This document shows, piece by piece, positions 1 to 12,058 of a stretch of DNA of 34,915 bases (position 1 is the stretch's first letter; each line of letters begins with the position of its first letter). Position numbers and translations under genes: made by a program. This stretch comes from Auxenochlorella pyrenoidosa. Lineage: Eukaryota > Chlorophyta > Trebouxiophyceae > Chlorellales > Chlorellaceae. Under the pieces are notes generated by a model. The model ran no database searches. It had not been told where the DNA came from and was given only the letters and a program-made list of their open reading frames with translations. The stretch spans positions 671,732-706,646 of the forward strand of contig KQ482041.1 of NCBI GenBank assembly GCA_001430745.1, read 5' to 3'.

Positions 1-3000
1 CCGACCGCGTTGGCCTGCTGCAGGCCCACTGGCGCTGCCGCCGCCACGGAGGGGTAGTCTGTCACGTCCACCTGCACGCCCACCAGGAAGCGCGGGCGGT
101 CCTCGATGTCCCTGCAGGGGGGGGGGGGGCAAAGGGGGGCAGGCACGGGTTAAGGCGGGCAGGGCACAGGTGCCGCAGCTGCAGCTGTGGCACAGGGCTC
201 CCAGCCCTCCCTGAACTGCTGGCTGCCTCGTAGCCCGCTTGCGCAAGCGCCGCAAGGGGCTCCTGCTGGTGGCAGCGGCCAATTCGCATGGCCAGCCAGC
301 AGCGCACAGCCGGTTTGAATCTGCTGCCAAGCGCCGCTCGCGGTGCACGCCCGCGCAGGGTCCAGCGGCCTCTCCCTCCCTCACTTGATGGGCGCCACCG
401 TGAGCAGGTTCCAAAAGGGCTTGCCCGCCTTGGTGTAGTTGAGCAGGCGCACGGTGCACTCGCGGCCCGCCTTGATGGCCACCTTGAGCTCCTGCACCGT
501 GGCGCGGTCGGTGTCGCGGCCCTGGAGGAAGCGGCTGCGCGGTGGTTGGAGGGGGGATGGGTGGGTGGGGGGGGGGGGATTGAGGAGGGCAGGCCCAGGG
601 TAAGGAGATGAGAAGATAGCGAGGACAGGCAGGGTTGCAGTTGCTGTGTATTGTCCTGGAGAGCAGGTTGCAAGCGCGGGTAGATGCGTCCAGGCTGGGC
701 CAGGGCGAGCATTGGCGGGGCGGGCAGCTCGCAAGTGGAGCCGCAAGTGAAGCCGGAGGCGGCCCTCACCAGTTGCGGCCCAGCACCTCCTCTCGCCGGT
801 ACCCGCTGAGCTTGAGGAAGGGGTCGGAGGCAAACACGATGGGGCAGTCGGGCAGCGTGGGGTCGGAGATGACAAAGTTCTGCCGGCGGGGGTGGTGGGG
901 TTGAGTTTGGGAGGCAGAAAGGTGAGGGAAGACAGAGCGGGCGCAACGGTCAGAAGGCGGCACATGAAACATGGCAGTCAGTTGCCCCTGCTGCACTGTG
1001 CTGCCTTGCAACAGTCCCTGTACTCCCGAGATGCCGAGCGCCTGGGCCCAGCCACGTGCGCAGTGTTAGTTCCCACCTTGCCAGCGGCGTACCGCCCCCC
1101 GGCCTGCCCCCCGCCCGCCTCTCAACCCACCGACTGGATGCGCTCCACAGTGGTGGCCAGATCCAGCGCCACACGGGGGAGCGCGCGCGACGGCGAGCCG
1201 CGCGACAGCCGCACCGGCACCTTGCCGTCCGCCTCCTGCACCGCCATCAGCACGTCGTCCACAATCGGCTTGGCCACCGTCTCCTTGAGGCTGCGGCGGG
1301 GGCGGGGCGTGGGACAGGCAACCGGGGTGGGCCGGGGGTGGTGAGGAGCAGGGATGATGTGAGGGCGCACATGGCGCCCGACTGCGCCATGACTGCCGCT
1401 GTCATTTCCGTGCTCGATCCAGCTTGTCTGGCAGTGGAGCCGCGGGAAGAACCGGCTGCCGCTGTGAGGCACAAGGGCAGCACCGCAGGATGAGCCGCCG
1501 CCGCCGCCGCCGCCGCCGCCGCTGTTTCTGCCTGCCTGCCTGCCAGGCTCACCGGTCATCGTAGTGCACCAGCACGGGCACGCCAGACGCGTCGGTGTAG
1601 GCGCGGCCCTCTGTCCGGTTGGTGACATCCACCTGCGTGAGTGGGTGTGTGGGTGGGCGGGGTGGGCGGGCATCCTCGAGGCGTGCGCTGGGGCTGGGGA
1701 GCCGGGGCAGCTGGGACGTGCACAGCGCCAGGGGCTGCGCGCTGCCACCCCCCCCCCCGCCAGGGCTGCCTGCTCCGCCGTCCCGCACCTGCACTCCCAC
1801 AAACTTGATCACACGGCCGTTCTCATCCTTGATGGGGGTCACTGCAGCACGGCGGCGGTGGCAAGGGAGCAGCAGGCTGGCAGGTGCTCAGCCAGCGAGG
1901 GCAGGACTGCATTCCGAGTATGCCAGCACTGCGCCCCCAACACTGCAGCTAGATGCCACCGCGCAGCGGGCCCCATGCAGCCCTGCCTCTCCAGCCGGCT
2001 GGCTGGCCACGCACTTGTCAGCAGATTCCAGAACGGCGTGCCGTCCTTGCGATCTGCAGGCAGGCAGGCACAGGGCGAGGGCGTCGTGGGCCAACCGCTC
2101 GCCATCGCTGCAGGCCGCCCGCGCGCTAGTCCTGGCTGGCAAAGGTCTGCCGCCACCTCGCCATGCTCCCAGCACAGCTGCAGCCTCCCCACCCCTGGGC
2201 AGCCCTGCGTTGGCCAGTGTGCGCATGGCACGGCTGCAGCAGTCGGCACAGATGCACCCAACAGTGTGGCGCTCAGCCGCAGCTCCACTCACAGTTGAGC
2301 AAGCGTGTGCACACTGGCGTGCCATTGCGCACGGCATCTCGCAGCTTCTTCACATCTTTGGGGTCGGTCCCTTCTCCTTGCAAGAAGCGGCTGCAGGTTG
2401 GGGCCAATTTGCAGCATCGGACATGAATGCAAGCCTTCCTTGATAGAAGCGGCGCCCGCATTGCGACGGGCAGCTAACAAATCGACAAAGCAGCTACAGG
2501 AAGACTGCTGCCCAGGGCGCGCATCTAACTGCAGCTCATGCATCAAGGTGCACAGGCAGCATGCAGCCTGGGTGACGCCAGGCGGCACCCGGCAGAGCAG
2601 CTGGTGCTGTGTGAGACTCACCAGTTGTGCCCCAGCACCTCCTCCATGCTGTACCCCGTCATGTGGACAAAACTGCAGCAGCGGGAAGCAAGCAAGGTTA
2701 CAGGCGGCTGCGCAGGATAGGGCTGAGCGTAAGGGCACATGAAGGTAGCGCCCGCTTCCACCAGCCTCGCCCGCCGACTCCCCGCCTGGCTGCAGCGCAC
2801 CCCTCGCTCGCATAGATGAGCGGACAATCTGGCAGCGTTGCATCAGCCACCACAACTGCAGGCGCCAGGGAAGGGCAGAAGTGCCGTCGAAAGAGCGCGG
2901 TGATCAGGCCGCACACAACGCCGTCAAGCGGCCTCGGCGGTGCCGCGGCGGGGCAGCACCCTGGGCGCACTTGCAGCTCGGGACTCCTGGTTTATGCGAT

Positions 3001-3166
3001 GCTCGAGCTGTCGGTACACAGACAACGCCCCGCTTTGCGCGCGGTCTCGGCTGCCGAGACCCCACACACGCTTCTGGCGCGCCCCAGGCTCACATGTATG
3101 CCTCAGCTGGGTCAAAGCGCTTGTGAGAGATGCCTGGACCGGCACCGAGCTACTTTTGGTCCCCAT
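1..3166 (-). CDS. PHOT: Phototropin, N-terminal half (LOV1 and LOV2), partial
   Basis: Blue-light receptor kinase; the window holds the two FMN-binding LOV domains and stops before the Ser/Thr kinase. Exons (minus): 3166-3094, 2855-2801, 2672-2622, 2390-2293, 2053-2015, 1841-1789, 1632-1553, 1290-1131, 879-770, 534-385, 111-<1; all junctions keep frame. About 326 residues are visible. LOV1 carries [36 protein letters not shown] and [12 protein letters not shown]2 carries [36 protein letters not shown] and [10 protein letters not shown]. Both have the adduct-forming Cys and the usual flavin-contact Arg, Asn and Gln positions. The linker keeps the [15 protein letters not shown] helix before LOV2, as in Chlamydomonas phototropin. 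The start ATG at 3166 gives the short N-terminus (about 24 residues before LOV1) typical of algal phototropins. The Cys codon of each LOV domain is split by a phase-2 intron. The gene continues left of base 1. Confidence 0.95.
1494..1520. repeat. GCC trinucleotide microsatellite
   Basis: Nine uninterrupted GCC units inside the phototropin intron between 1552 and 1291. It is intronic, so it does not encode a homopolymer run. Confidence 0.85.
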
Positions 3167-4293
3167 TCTTCAGCGGAAGCCGGCAGCCCGCCAGGGGCGG
3201 CCGCAAGGCTTGCTCGAGTGCAGATGCGAACAGACGCCGCTGTGAATCGAACGGGGCCGCTTGCCCCCTCGGATCGGGGGGCACCCGGGCCCCTCTGCCA
3301 CTGGGCGCACAGCACAGCGCAGCCTGCATCCACCTCTGGGCTGACGCGGCTGAAACTCACCTGTCACCAATCCTTGCCTTCTCAGACAAGGATGCCGACC
3401 TGACTCCTACGGTGTGCACCATCTTTGCATGTTTGGTTGTATGATCAAACATGCTTCGCAGAAGAAGGATGCCGGCGCCCGTAAAGCGCCCGCCTTTCGC
3501 ACTCCCAGGCACCGGCGCTTGCGCTGATGGGTCCTGCGAAAGGACACGTGGAAAACGATTCAAAGATGTGAAAAATGAAGGCATTAAAGGCAAAGATAGG
3601 AGAGTGGAGCAATCGGGTTGGACAGGCGGGACAGGATTCGTGTGCCGACACGCTCAGGGTCGTGGCAACAGAGATGGCGGATGCAAAGCTGCGCAGGCAT
3701 AAGGCATACTTTACCCGAGATCAGCGAGCGCTTAGTGTCTGGGAGATTGTGGGCACACCTCACAGGACTTTGCAACCAACCAGCCCGTCGACATCCTGCA
3801 CTGCGCTGTGGCTGCTGCGCCCCCCCCGATCGCGCGGGCGCTTCGAGGCCTTCCCACATGTGAACGGAATTGGAGCAGTCAGCCGATTGAGAGTGCGACC
3901 GCCCTGCTTAAGCAAGTTCGTGCCGGGGCATGTGATGTCTCGGAGTGGTTGCTTCACACCAGATAGAGGTTGTTCGGACCCAATTTGTGTTCTGGTAGAT
4001 GATGGGACGGTTGGCTGGTTGCGCCGCGTAGCCCGAAGTGTCCTTGCTGTGTGCGCAGCAAGCAGTCCCACGCTCAAGCTTCCACTGAGCAAGCGCCACG
4101 GGGTGCAGTGAGCAAAAACCTTACTGACAAATCACCTGCATGCACTGTCTGATGCTGCAGCGCCACTCTGTACTTGTAAGCAGTGCGGTCTTGAGTGTTC
4201 ATGAGAGCAATTGTGGCTAGATGGTGTGTCGAGTCTCGTCACAGATTGACACTGGAGAACCCAGACGCACCATGTGCGACTTGAATGCCAGGC
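3167..4293. other. Intergenic: 5' side of phototropin and 3' side of the hnRNP gene
   Basis: About 1.1 kb, visibly less GC-rich than the coding exons. It should hold the phototropin promoter and 5' UTR and the 3' UTR of the leftward RNA-binding gene. A 178-codon frame on the plus strand (3575-4111) has no recognisable domain and none of the GC-rich third positions of real exons here. I see no tRNA or mobile element. Confidence 0.6.
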
Positions 4294-7275
4294 TCAGTAG
4301 GGCTGGTACCGCTGGCCACCGCCCCCGCCACGGCCACTGCCACGGCCACCGCCGCGCCCTGCCCCACCGCCATATCCGCCGCCGCCGTAGGCCCCGCCAT
4401 ACCCGCCGCCGCGCATGGGCCCGCCAGCGCCGCCAGCCTCGCCGCCCGCTGCACCTGCAGCGCCGGCTGCCGGCATGCCTCCCATCATGTAGCCTATCTG
4501 CAGGCGGAAAGGATGAGCCAGTGCAAGAGGTCGGGTCGAGACGGGTCGGCAGCAGGGGTGGCACGCCGCCTCCCACACAAAGCGGCATGGAAGGGCAGGT
4601 GCACCATGCTGCCTTCCAGGCTGCCAAGTAGGCACTAGAATCCCACATGAAGCCTTCACCACTCTCTGTTCAGCAGTGCACAGTCGATGGAGGCTTCTCT
4701 GCCAGCTCCCCCCCGGTCGCACCTGGCCATTGGGCAGCTGCACTGGCACCAGCGACACCAGGCTGTTGCCCATCATCATGCCCATCCCGCCCATGCCAGC
4801 CATGGGCATGGCTGCCATGCCGCCCATCGAGGCCATGTCCATGCCGCCACCATAGCCTCCGCCTCCGCCGGCGCCTCCGCCATAGCCGCCGCGCCCACCG
4901 CCGGCACCGCTGCCGTAGCCGCCGCCCTGTTGCTGGTCGCGCTGGCCCCCATCAGACCGGCCGTAACGCACCTGCGGGGGGAGCAGAGCCCAAGCAGGCA
5001 CAGCGATCAACGTAGAGGCATGGCTGCAGGGCCAGCTCAGGGACCCTCACCGTAATGTGCGCCCACCAAACAACCTGACACCAACCCCTTGCTCACACCC
5101 CAGGCCCCATCCAGTCCAGATAACATCCTGCCGGCCCGCCCGATTCCTTTTTTTCCGAGCGACGTGCGCGACCATTCTTCCAACCCCACCATCCCGCCCC
5201 TCCTCTGCCACCCTGCCCCCCCCGCCCGCCCGCAGCCCTCACATTCAGCGTCACGCCATCCATCTCGGGCTTGTGGTCATCCTCCACCGCGCGGCTGGCG
5301 GCGCCGCGGTCGCGGAAGTGGATGAAGCCAAACTTGGAGTGGCTGTCACCCTCCTTGGGCCGCGGGATGTGCACGCGCTCGATCTGCAGGCGTCGGGGAG
5401 GGGGGGGGAAGCGGCGATCAGGGGATCTGATCGGTGCAGTCATGGGCGCCCAGGCCGGCGCCCTCGGCCTGCCTGGCTAACAAAGCAGCCCAGGTGGACA
5501 AGCCAGCAACCTCAGCCTTATCCCCGGATCCAGCTACACCCCCCCCAACCGACCTCTCCATAGTGGGCAAACAGCGAGCGCAGGGTCTCCTCGGTGGCGC
5601 CCGGCTGCAGGTTGCCCACAAACACGTTCCTCATGCCGCCGCCGCTGGCGCCGCCGCCACCGCCGCCGCCGCCCTGCTGGTCCTTCTGGCTGGGCTCGGC
5701 ATAGTCGATGGTGGGCACGCGGTCGCCGATCCTGCACGAAAAGAGGATGGGTGGCATGCGCTCAGCTCCTGCAGGGCCCAGGCATAGGCCCACAACCTGA
5801 GCAGTCAGAAGCAGGGCGGCAGGCAGGGCAGTAGCAGCTGCACATACAGGCGCCACGCTCCGGCAGCGCAGCATTCAGGCGCTGATGCCCCCGTCAGGCA
5901 TGACGGGGAAGCCGGGCCAGCAGTGGGGAGTCTCGAGAGGTGCTTGGAAGGGCGGTTGGGGCATGGAGAGGCCACTGATGTGGTCCACACCGCAGCTTGA
6001 CGTGGGAAGGGGGCAGCTGGGGTGGTGGGGGGTGCTTGGGGGGCGGCGGGTGGGACTCACTTGAAGTCGGGCTGGGAGAGGGCGTGCTTGGCGGCAGCGG
6101 CGCAGGCTGAGTTGTAAAACTCAAGGAAGGCAAAGCCACGGTTGTGCTCGGGGTGAGCGGGGTCCCGGCTGCGCGACATGTCAATCTTTTCCAGGCCTGG
6201 GGGGCACGACGAGACAGGGAGCCGGGGGGTGCGGCCAAGCGGGAAGCGGGGCGAGGCGGGATCAGGGGGGGCCCAGGCCGGGCCAGGCGGGCAGGAGCAG
6301 GGTGCGAGCCGGGGCATATTGGGACGCAGAAAGCGAGAGGTTAGCAGAGCGCCGCGGGTGGGACAGCGGAGTAAGGGCAGGAAACCCGGGGGCCTGGGAG
6401 GCCTTGCCTGGGGGTTGGTCGACGCGGAGGGCTGGGCGCATGTGCAGCAGCAGCAGCAGGAGGCAGGCGGCGCGGCCCACGGTGCCCCGAGGCGGCTCAC
6501 CCTTGACCAGCGGCAGCAGCTGCTGCTCCAGCACCTCGCGGGTGAGGTCGTGCGGGATGCCGCCCACAAACAGCTTGTTCTTGGACTGAGAGGGCTGGAT
6601 GCGCACCTGCGCACAGGTGGCAGAGGGGGCAGCACAGGGATCGAGAGAGGCCGGGCTTGAGCAGGCGACTTGCAGGCGGCGCGGGGGGCGGGGAGGGTGC
6701 CGCTGCTGCCGCTGAGTCCACGCTTCACCTTGGAGTTGGGAAAGTCTGGGATCTCGCGGCCGCTCAGACGCTCCTGCGCAGCCACCGCCGCCTCCTTGCT
6801 GTAAAACCTGTGGCAGAGGCAGGATGGGTGGCGGGGGGGGGGGGCTGCTCACAAGGCAGGGGGTCTATAGGTTGCGACTGAGCACCTGCGGATACGGCTA
6901 GACAGCCCCAGCAGCAGATCAAGCCTGCCTCCTCACTTGATAAAGCCGTAGCCGCGGTTCTGGGAGGGGTTGTTTGGGTCGCGGATCAGCTTGGCCGAAT
7001 GCACATCCCCTGCCTCGGAGGCAAAGTCGCGCAGCTGCTGCTCAGTGATGTTGCGCGGCAGGCCGCCGATGAAGACCTCTGTGCCGTGCGGCGGCAGGGA
7101 CAGCGGATCCTCCGCGCCCTGCAGCGGGATGTGGGCGATAGGGTGGGAAGGAGCGCGCAGGAGGCGGGCGGCGCTGCAGGCCAGTCGCAAGCAGGTGGGC
7201 GGCGGTGGCAGGCGGTGCTAACAGGCCGGCAGTCCAGGGCCGCACCTGCGCGTCCGCCATCGACACGTCGGCCAT
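4294..7275 (-). CDS. hnRNP Q/SYNCRIP-like RNA-binding protein, three RRMs (plant LIF2-like)
   Basis: Probable nuclear RNA-binding protein of 434 residues. Exons: 7275-7246, 7118-6937, 6807-6729, 6606-6501, 6196-6061, 5731-5554, 5383-5243, 4971-4723, 4497-4294. RRM1 has RNP2 VFIGGL at residues 25-30 and RNP1 RGYGFIKF near 65-72. RRM2 has LFVGGI at 109-114 and RGFAFLEF at 152-159. RRM3 has VFVGNL at 214-219 and SKFGFIHF at 253-260. A glycine run (198-205) separates RRM2 from RRM3. The tail is Gly/Tyr/Met/Arg-rich (GGYGG, RGG), contains LVPVQLPNGQIGY and ends in QRYQPY. The LPPHGTEVFIGG entry, the three-RRM order and that tail match the plant hnRNP Q group containing LIF2, an LHP1 partner in Arabidopsis; a chromatin role here is only analogy. 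The first exon codes just ten residues. An acceptor-like CAG before 7305 suggests a 5' UTR intron or a longer N-terminus. Confidence 0.9.
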
Positions 7276-7684
7276 GCTGGGTGGATCGACCTCACGGGGC
7301 GGGTCCTGCGGGGCAGGGCTAGTTGCAGGCGGCAGTGATGGCCGTGAACAGCGCCCAGAGCGCCCCGCTTGGCGGGATGAGCCGACTGGCGCCTGCATCG
7401 ATCATCGCGAGAGTGGCATACCACCGGCGCACCGTCTACAGGCAGCCGCGCGGACCGAGCTTCCACAGCTTGAGCGTCTGCTTCTCTGGGCGCTTGCGAG
7501 ATGGAAAATATGAAGCTGGGTGTGCGATCTCGACGACAGGCGGTGGGAAGGCTGTTTGGTTCATTTGGGCGCGTGATGGCGCCAGCTCGGCGGGTTTTCC
7601 TGCTGTTGCTTCCCTTCCTCGCGTCGCCCGGCCTAGCGCCCGGCCGTTATTCCAATCTGGGGTTCAGGCCGCGCAATTGTAGCA
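7276..7684. promoter_or_regulatory. Divergent promoter interval (hnRNP gene / KEN-box protein gene)
   Basis: 409 bp separate the two start codons of oppositely transcribed genes, so both 5' UTRs and promoters must lie here. An acceptor-like CCCCGCAG on the minus strand ending at 7306 may close a 5' UTR intron of the hnRNP gene. I see no clear TATA box. Confidence 0.5.
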
Positions 7685-10600
7685 ATGGAGCCTATGGACC
7701 TCCCAGACTGGACGCAGGGCCTGGCGGAGCAGGGTTTCGACTGCAGCCCGCCCAAGCAGCCGCTGGCCCAGGTGTGAAAAAACCGGGCTCTTCCAAGCCC
7801 CGGCTGCGTGGGCAACGCTCATACTGCGGCCGACAGCCTGTGACAGAGCAGCTGGGACCGCACGAAACAGGCCCTCCCAGGCCCGCATCTCGATGCCTGC
7901 GAACCCCCCCCATCCGCAGGTGACCCTCAAGGACGGCAATACGTTGCGCGTGAGCGCTCTTAGCCGGCCAGGCGCGTCGGCAGCAGCGGTGCCGCCGCCG
8001 CCGCCGCTGCCAGGTGAGGACAGGTGATGCTGTTGACAGTTGCTTTGTCAACCGGATGCAAATGCCCCGTAGCCCTGCAGTCCTCGGGGTCTAAGCAAAC
8101 GGATCCCATGCATTGCCTGCAGCCTTCACACATGTCTATGAGGCGCCACCCGCTGTCATGCCGCCGGCGCCACCAGGGGCCGCGGTCCACGACGCTGGTG
8201 AAGCCCTGCCATCCAGCCATGCAGCCTTCTGCGTATCTTCGCAATCTTTGTGGAAGCGTGAATTGCCAGCAAATGTGTGGCACCAAACCAGATTCCTCCT
8301 TTCTGCAGGGCCTGCTGCCAGCACCGCAGCAGCAGCGACAGCAGCAGCGCCAACGGCAGCAGAGCTGCACCGCAGCGTGGCACGCCACACCCACACGCCA
8401 AGCCGCACCGGCTTGACAACACGTGCTGTGCGCCAGCCAAGCCGGCTGGGCTTGACCCCTGGTGACAAGCGGCAAGAGCAGTTTGCAGTGCCGGCCTCCG
8501 TTGCAGCGGCGGGCCAGGCATCTGCCATGGGCGGAGGCGCCGTGGGCAACCTCAAGTCCATCCTCAAGCGCCTCAACTTCTCCACCACCAAGGGGCGCGG
8601 CATGGCAGCGCCGGTAGCCGGGGGTGCCTCTGCCGCCGGTCTGCCGACCGTGCAGCACGAGCCGGCAGCACCAGCCGTCGTGGAGAGCACCATCAAGCAG
8701 CTGCGTTTTGATGTGGGCGCCACACCTGCTGCCAGCACTGCTCCGCGCCCCGCCGGGGGTGGCCGCCACGTCAGCTTTGATGCCGCCGCAGTAAGCCCCA
8801 TAGCGCAAGCGCGGCATGTCCAGCAGCCAACCGCTGCTGGCACACCGGCCTGGCTGACCCCCCAGCCCATCGTGGAGGGCAGCGCTGGCAGCAGCAGCAG
8901 CGAGGGCAGCGGCACGCCCGCAGCAGGCAGCATCAACAGCGCAGCGGCCGGGCACACCCCCTATGACCGCCGCCTCTCCTCCCTGATCCGCAAGTACCAG
9001 GCAGCCGGCACACCTGAGCTGCCTGACGATGAGCTGGATGAGCTTGCAGCAGGTGCCCAACAACAGTGCTTCCAGGGAGTTGGGGGACTGCTGTGCAAGC
9101 AGGGTGTCACTAGCGAGTGATGTGCAGTCACAGAATCTGGCAGACAGCTATGCCGTAGGTATGCTTGAAACCCTGTTTTAACACCCTGTAATGAGCTTGT
9201 TGCATATGCGAGGTGAGACCTGCACCCTTCCCACGCTCCTGTGCCTGATGTGCCACCAGCCAAGACCTGCCCTGCTGCAGACAGCGTGCGCTCCCCCTCC
9301 TGGAACCGCCTCTCCTCCACCTCGGTGCCAGAGTCCATCCGCGAGCTGGCCAAGAAGTACACCCCCGGCGACGTGCCAAGCCCCGCATCTACTCCCGCAG
9401 CAGTTGCAGCACTGACGCCTGGCCACCAGGGCAGCGACTCAGGCAACACCCCGCAGGCAGGTGGCGAGGGGCGCAGCCCCACGCTGGACCCCACACCCCA
9501 CCACCTGCTGGACAGCATCATGAAGCGCAACCAGCTGTACGAGAGCCCGCCCGCTGGCCAGGGGCACGGGCTGACTGAGGCGGCTGCGGTGCAGGGCGGC
9601 GTGGAGGCACCCACCAGCAGCGCTGCACTGCTGGCTGCGGAGCCTGCAGCCGCGCAGCCCGCAGCATCTGGCCTCCAGTCCCCAGCAGCCGCTGTGGCCC
9701 AGCTGCTGGGGCCAGTGCTGCGCCTCACCTTGGAGGAGATTGAGGGAGGAAAGGGGCCAGCGCGCGCTGAGGAGCCAGGTGGGCACCACAATGGCAGGGC
9801 GCGTCCGGGTGGCTTCGCTGCGCTCCTGCATCAGCCCATGCTTTCTCGACAAAGGACCTGTGCTCCAACCATGGAATGATGCGGCGCGTTTGACGTCTCT
9901 GCGGTGTCGTGCTCCCATCCTCCCCTTTGTAGCAGTGGCCCAAGAGCCCACTCCAGCCGACCCAAGCCCTGGTGACTCGTCTGCCAGCCCGGCCGACTTT
10001 TATGGCTTCCCCTCGGTAGCCACTCCTGGCGGCAGCAGCGGGCCTGGCACCAATTCCAGCAGCGTGCCCCGCGACTCAGAGGGAGTGCCGCTAGTGACGC
10101 CGGCCACTGTGACTGTGCGGCGGGGAGGCAGCTACGGCAGCGGCCGTGGCGCTGCGCTTGACGATGACCTGGCAGCCAACCTGTTCTGCGCCACCTTCAG
10201 CCCCAGCGACAGCGTGGGCGGTGCTGCCGCGAGGAGCGCCAGCCCTGGCGGCGAGGAGGTGCAGGACTTTGGCGGCTTTGAGCCTGCGGCATCAAACCAG
10301 GCGGAGCCAGACGCAGCAAGGCGGGGAGGGCAGGGGCCGGCCACTCCCGCTGATGCCGGCGGCGACTTCAGCTTCTTCCCGCCTGCAGCGGCCGCGGCGC
10401 CCGCCTCTGTGGCCGAGGCAGCGGGCATCACCCCAGGGTTGACGCCCGAGCTGGCGGGCGCTGGCGGCGCTGGCGCAGGCAGCACCATCTCTCCCGAGAT
10501 CCTGGGCTACTATGAGCAGCAGGCCGCAGCTGCTGCCTGCACCCCTGCGATGCCGCGGTGAGAAGCTCCGCGCCATTCATTCTATGTCAGCGGCCTGGGC

Positions 10601-12058
10601 ACTCCCCCAGTGTGTGAGCCACACGCCTAAGGTCAATGCTGCATGCCATCCTTGCCGCATTGCGTTCATAGGCTGTGCAACCCCCGTACACGCACGCAAC
10701 GCTGATTCGCCGACATGCCCTTCAACTGCAGGTCCATCATCAAGTCTGGGCGGCCACTGAACGAGGCGGGCGCGCCGGTGCTGGGCCATGCGCAGCGTGC
10801 GCCGGCCGGGCCGGGCGAGGCGCGGCCGCCGCCCACCATCACCAAGGAGCTGCAGGCGCTGATGGCAGACCTGCGGCTGGAGGACCCCTCAAACCTCGAG
10901 CAGGTGGGCCTGTTTTGTGGCCATCGTCTGATGGGAGGCATGCAGTTGTGTCATTCTTCTGCAATGTGTTGTGGCTGACTAGCTGGGTGTTCATCGGGCA
11001 GGCGGTATGCTGCGCTCTGGTGGCTTTCAGGCTGTGCAAATGAAGGCATATGCCTGCCATCACTCCCATGCACTGCAGATGGGCACCGTGTCCACGCTGA
11101 GCCCGGTGCGCGCCACCGGCTCGCTGCGCGGCCTGCTCGGTGGCCTGGCGCGCGCCATCACGCCTGTGCGGCGCTCTGCCCGCAAGCGTGCTGGCAACAA
11201 GCCGCTGGACGCGATGCTGGAGGAGACGGGCTACTCGTATGGTGAGCAGGCTCTGTGAATGCTCTGGTTGCCAATCCCCGAGGCTGGGGATGGCAGGCTT
11301 GCATGCTGTCAAGCCAGCGCACTGGTAGTGCTCCAGGCTGTTCTTGCCTGTGATCTGGACAAGGATCTCCCTGCTGCCTGCCTGAGCAGTGCCTTGTTGG
11401 AAACCTGTCTGCAGTGCCCAACACTGCCCTGATGCCAGAGGATGCCCCACCTAAGGTGGAGGCTGCAGAAGCCAAGGCAGCCCGCAAGGCCGCCAGCCGT
11501 GCAGCCAGCCAGGCGTCTGCGCAGCCCTCCCTGGCAGGCAGCAGGGCGGAGCAGGGCCAGCCAGAGGTCAGCAGCATGGCGCAGGCTGACGAGCCAGCAG
11601 CGCCTGGCCAGGAGGCTGGAGCCGAGCTGGATGGTTATGTTCTGCTGGCAGCTGCTGCACCACTTGATGAGCTGACCCCCGTCAGCCGCCAGCCAAGCCC
11701 TCGCCGCCTGCGCACTCCCAAGAGCCAGGCGGCAGCGGAAGAGGAGGCCGGCACCCCGGCGCCCAGCATTCCAGTGCCCCAGGACAGCTCGCCCCACCTG
11801 GGGGAGAGCCCTGGCCTTGGCGGTGTGGGTGCCGCCGCCAACAGCGGTGCAGCCGCCACCACGCCCCGCTCCTACAGCTTCCGGCCCAGCACACTGAAGA
11901 AGAGCCGGCAGAGCCTGGGCGGTACCCCCCTCCACAAGGAGAACAGTGCCAGCGCTGCGGGGCGGGGCCGCATGCCGCAGGCATCGCTCAGCCCCACCGA
12001 GCAGAGCATCCGTCTGTCGCTGCGCCGCTCGGCGCGCAAGAGCCGGGGGGCCACATAG
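7685..12058 (+). CDS. Large disordered Ser/Pro/Ala-rich protein with KEN box and CKAP2-like motif
   Basis: Protein of 1007 residues with no compact enzyme domain. Exons: 7685-7771, 7920-8013, 8309-9052, 9281-9778, 9936-10557, 10732-10903, 11079-11241, 11415-12058; every junction is in phase and the stop is TAG. Most of it is low-complexity Ala/Ser/Pro/Gly with many SP and TP sites and short repeated elements such as SILKRLNF, TIKQLRFD and RHVSFD. Residues about 767-797 read TPVRRSARKR, then LEETGYSYVPNTAL. From memory this resembles the C-terminal element of vertebrate CKAP2/CKAP2L, which has TPVRRS-R followed by an EET-C-x-x-x-x-N-x-AL segment. RRSARK recurs at the extreme C-terminus, and a KEN triplet lies at 968-970. 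CKAP2 proteins bind microtubules on the mitotic spindle and are APC/C substrates. A spindle or cell-cycle role is inference; the gene model is much firmer than the function. Confidence 0.8.
11936..11944 (+). other. KEN-box codons in the CKAP2-like protein
   Basis: Codons 968-970 (AAG GAG AAC) encode Lys-Glu-Asn in the context TPLHKENSAS, inside a disordered Ser/Thr-Pro-rich tail. KEN is the classic APC/C-Cdh1 recognition motif. The triplet is certain; its use as a degron is inference, since KEN also occurs by chance. Confidence 0.5.

Noticed and set aside
3575..4111. 178-codon plus-strand frame in the intergenic region
   Set aside because: No domain, AT-richer third positions than all accepted exons, and flanks that look like UTR or promoter of neighbouring genes.
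8136..8957. Minus-strand frame opposite the second large exon of the CKAP2-like gene
   Set aside because: The plus strand continues in phase through eight exons to a stop; the antisense frame has no start, domain or splice support.
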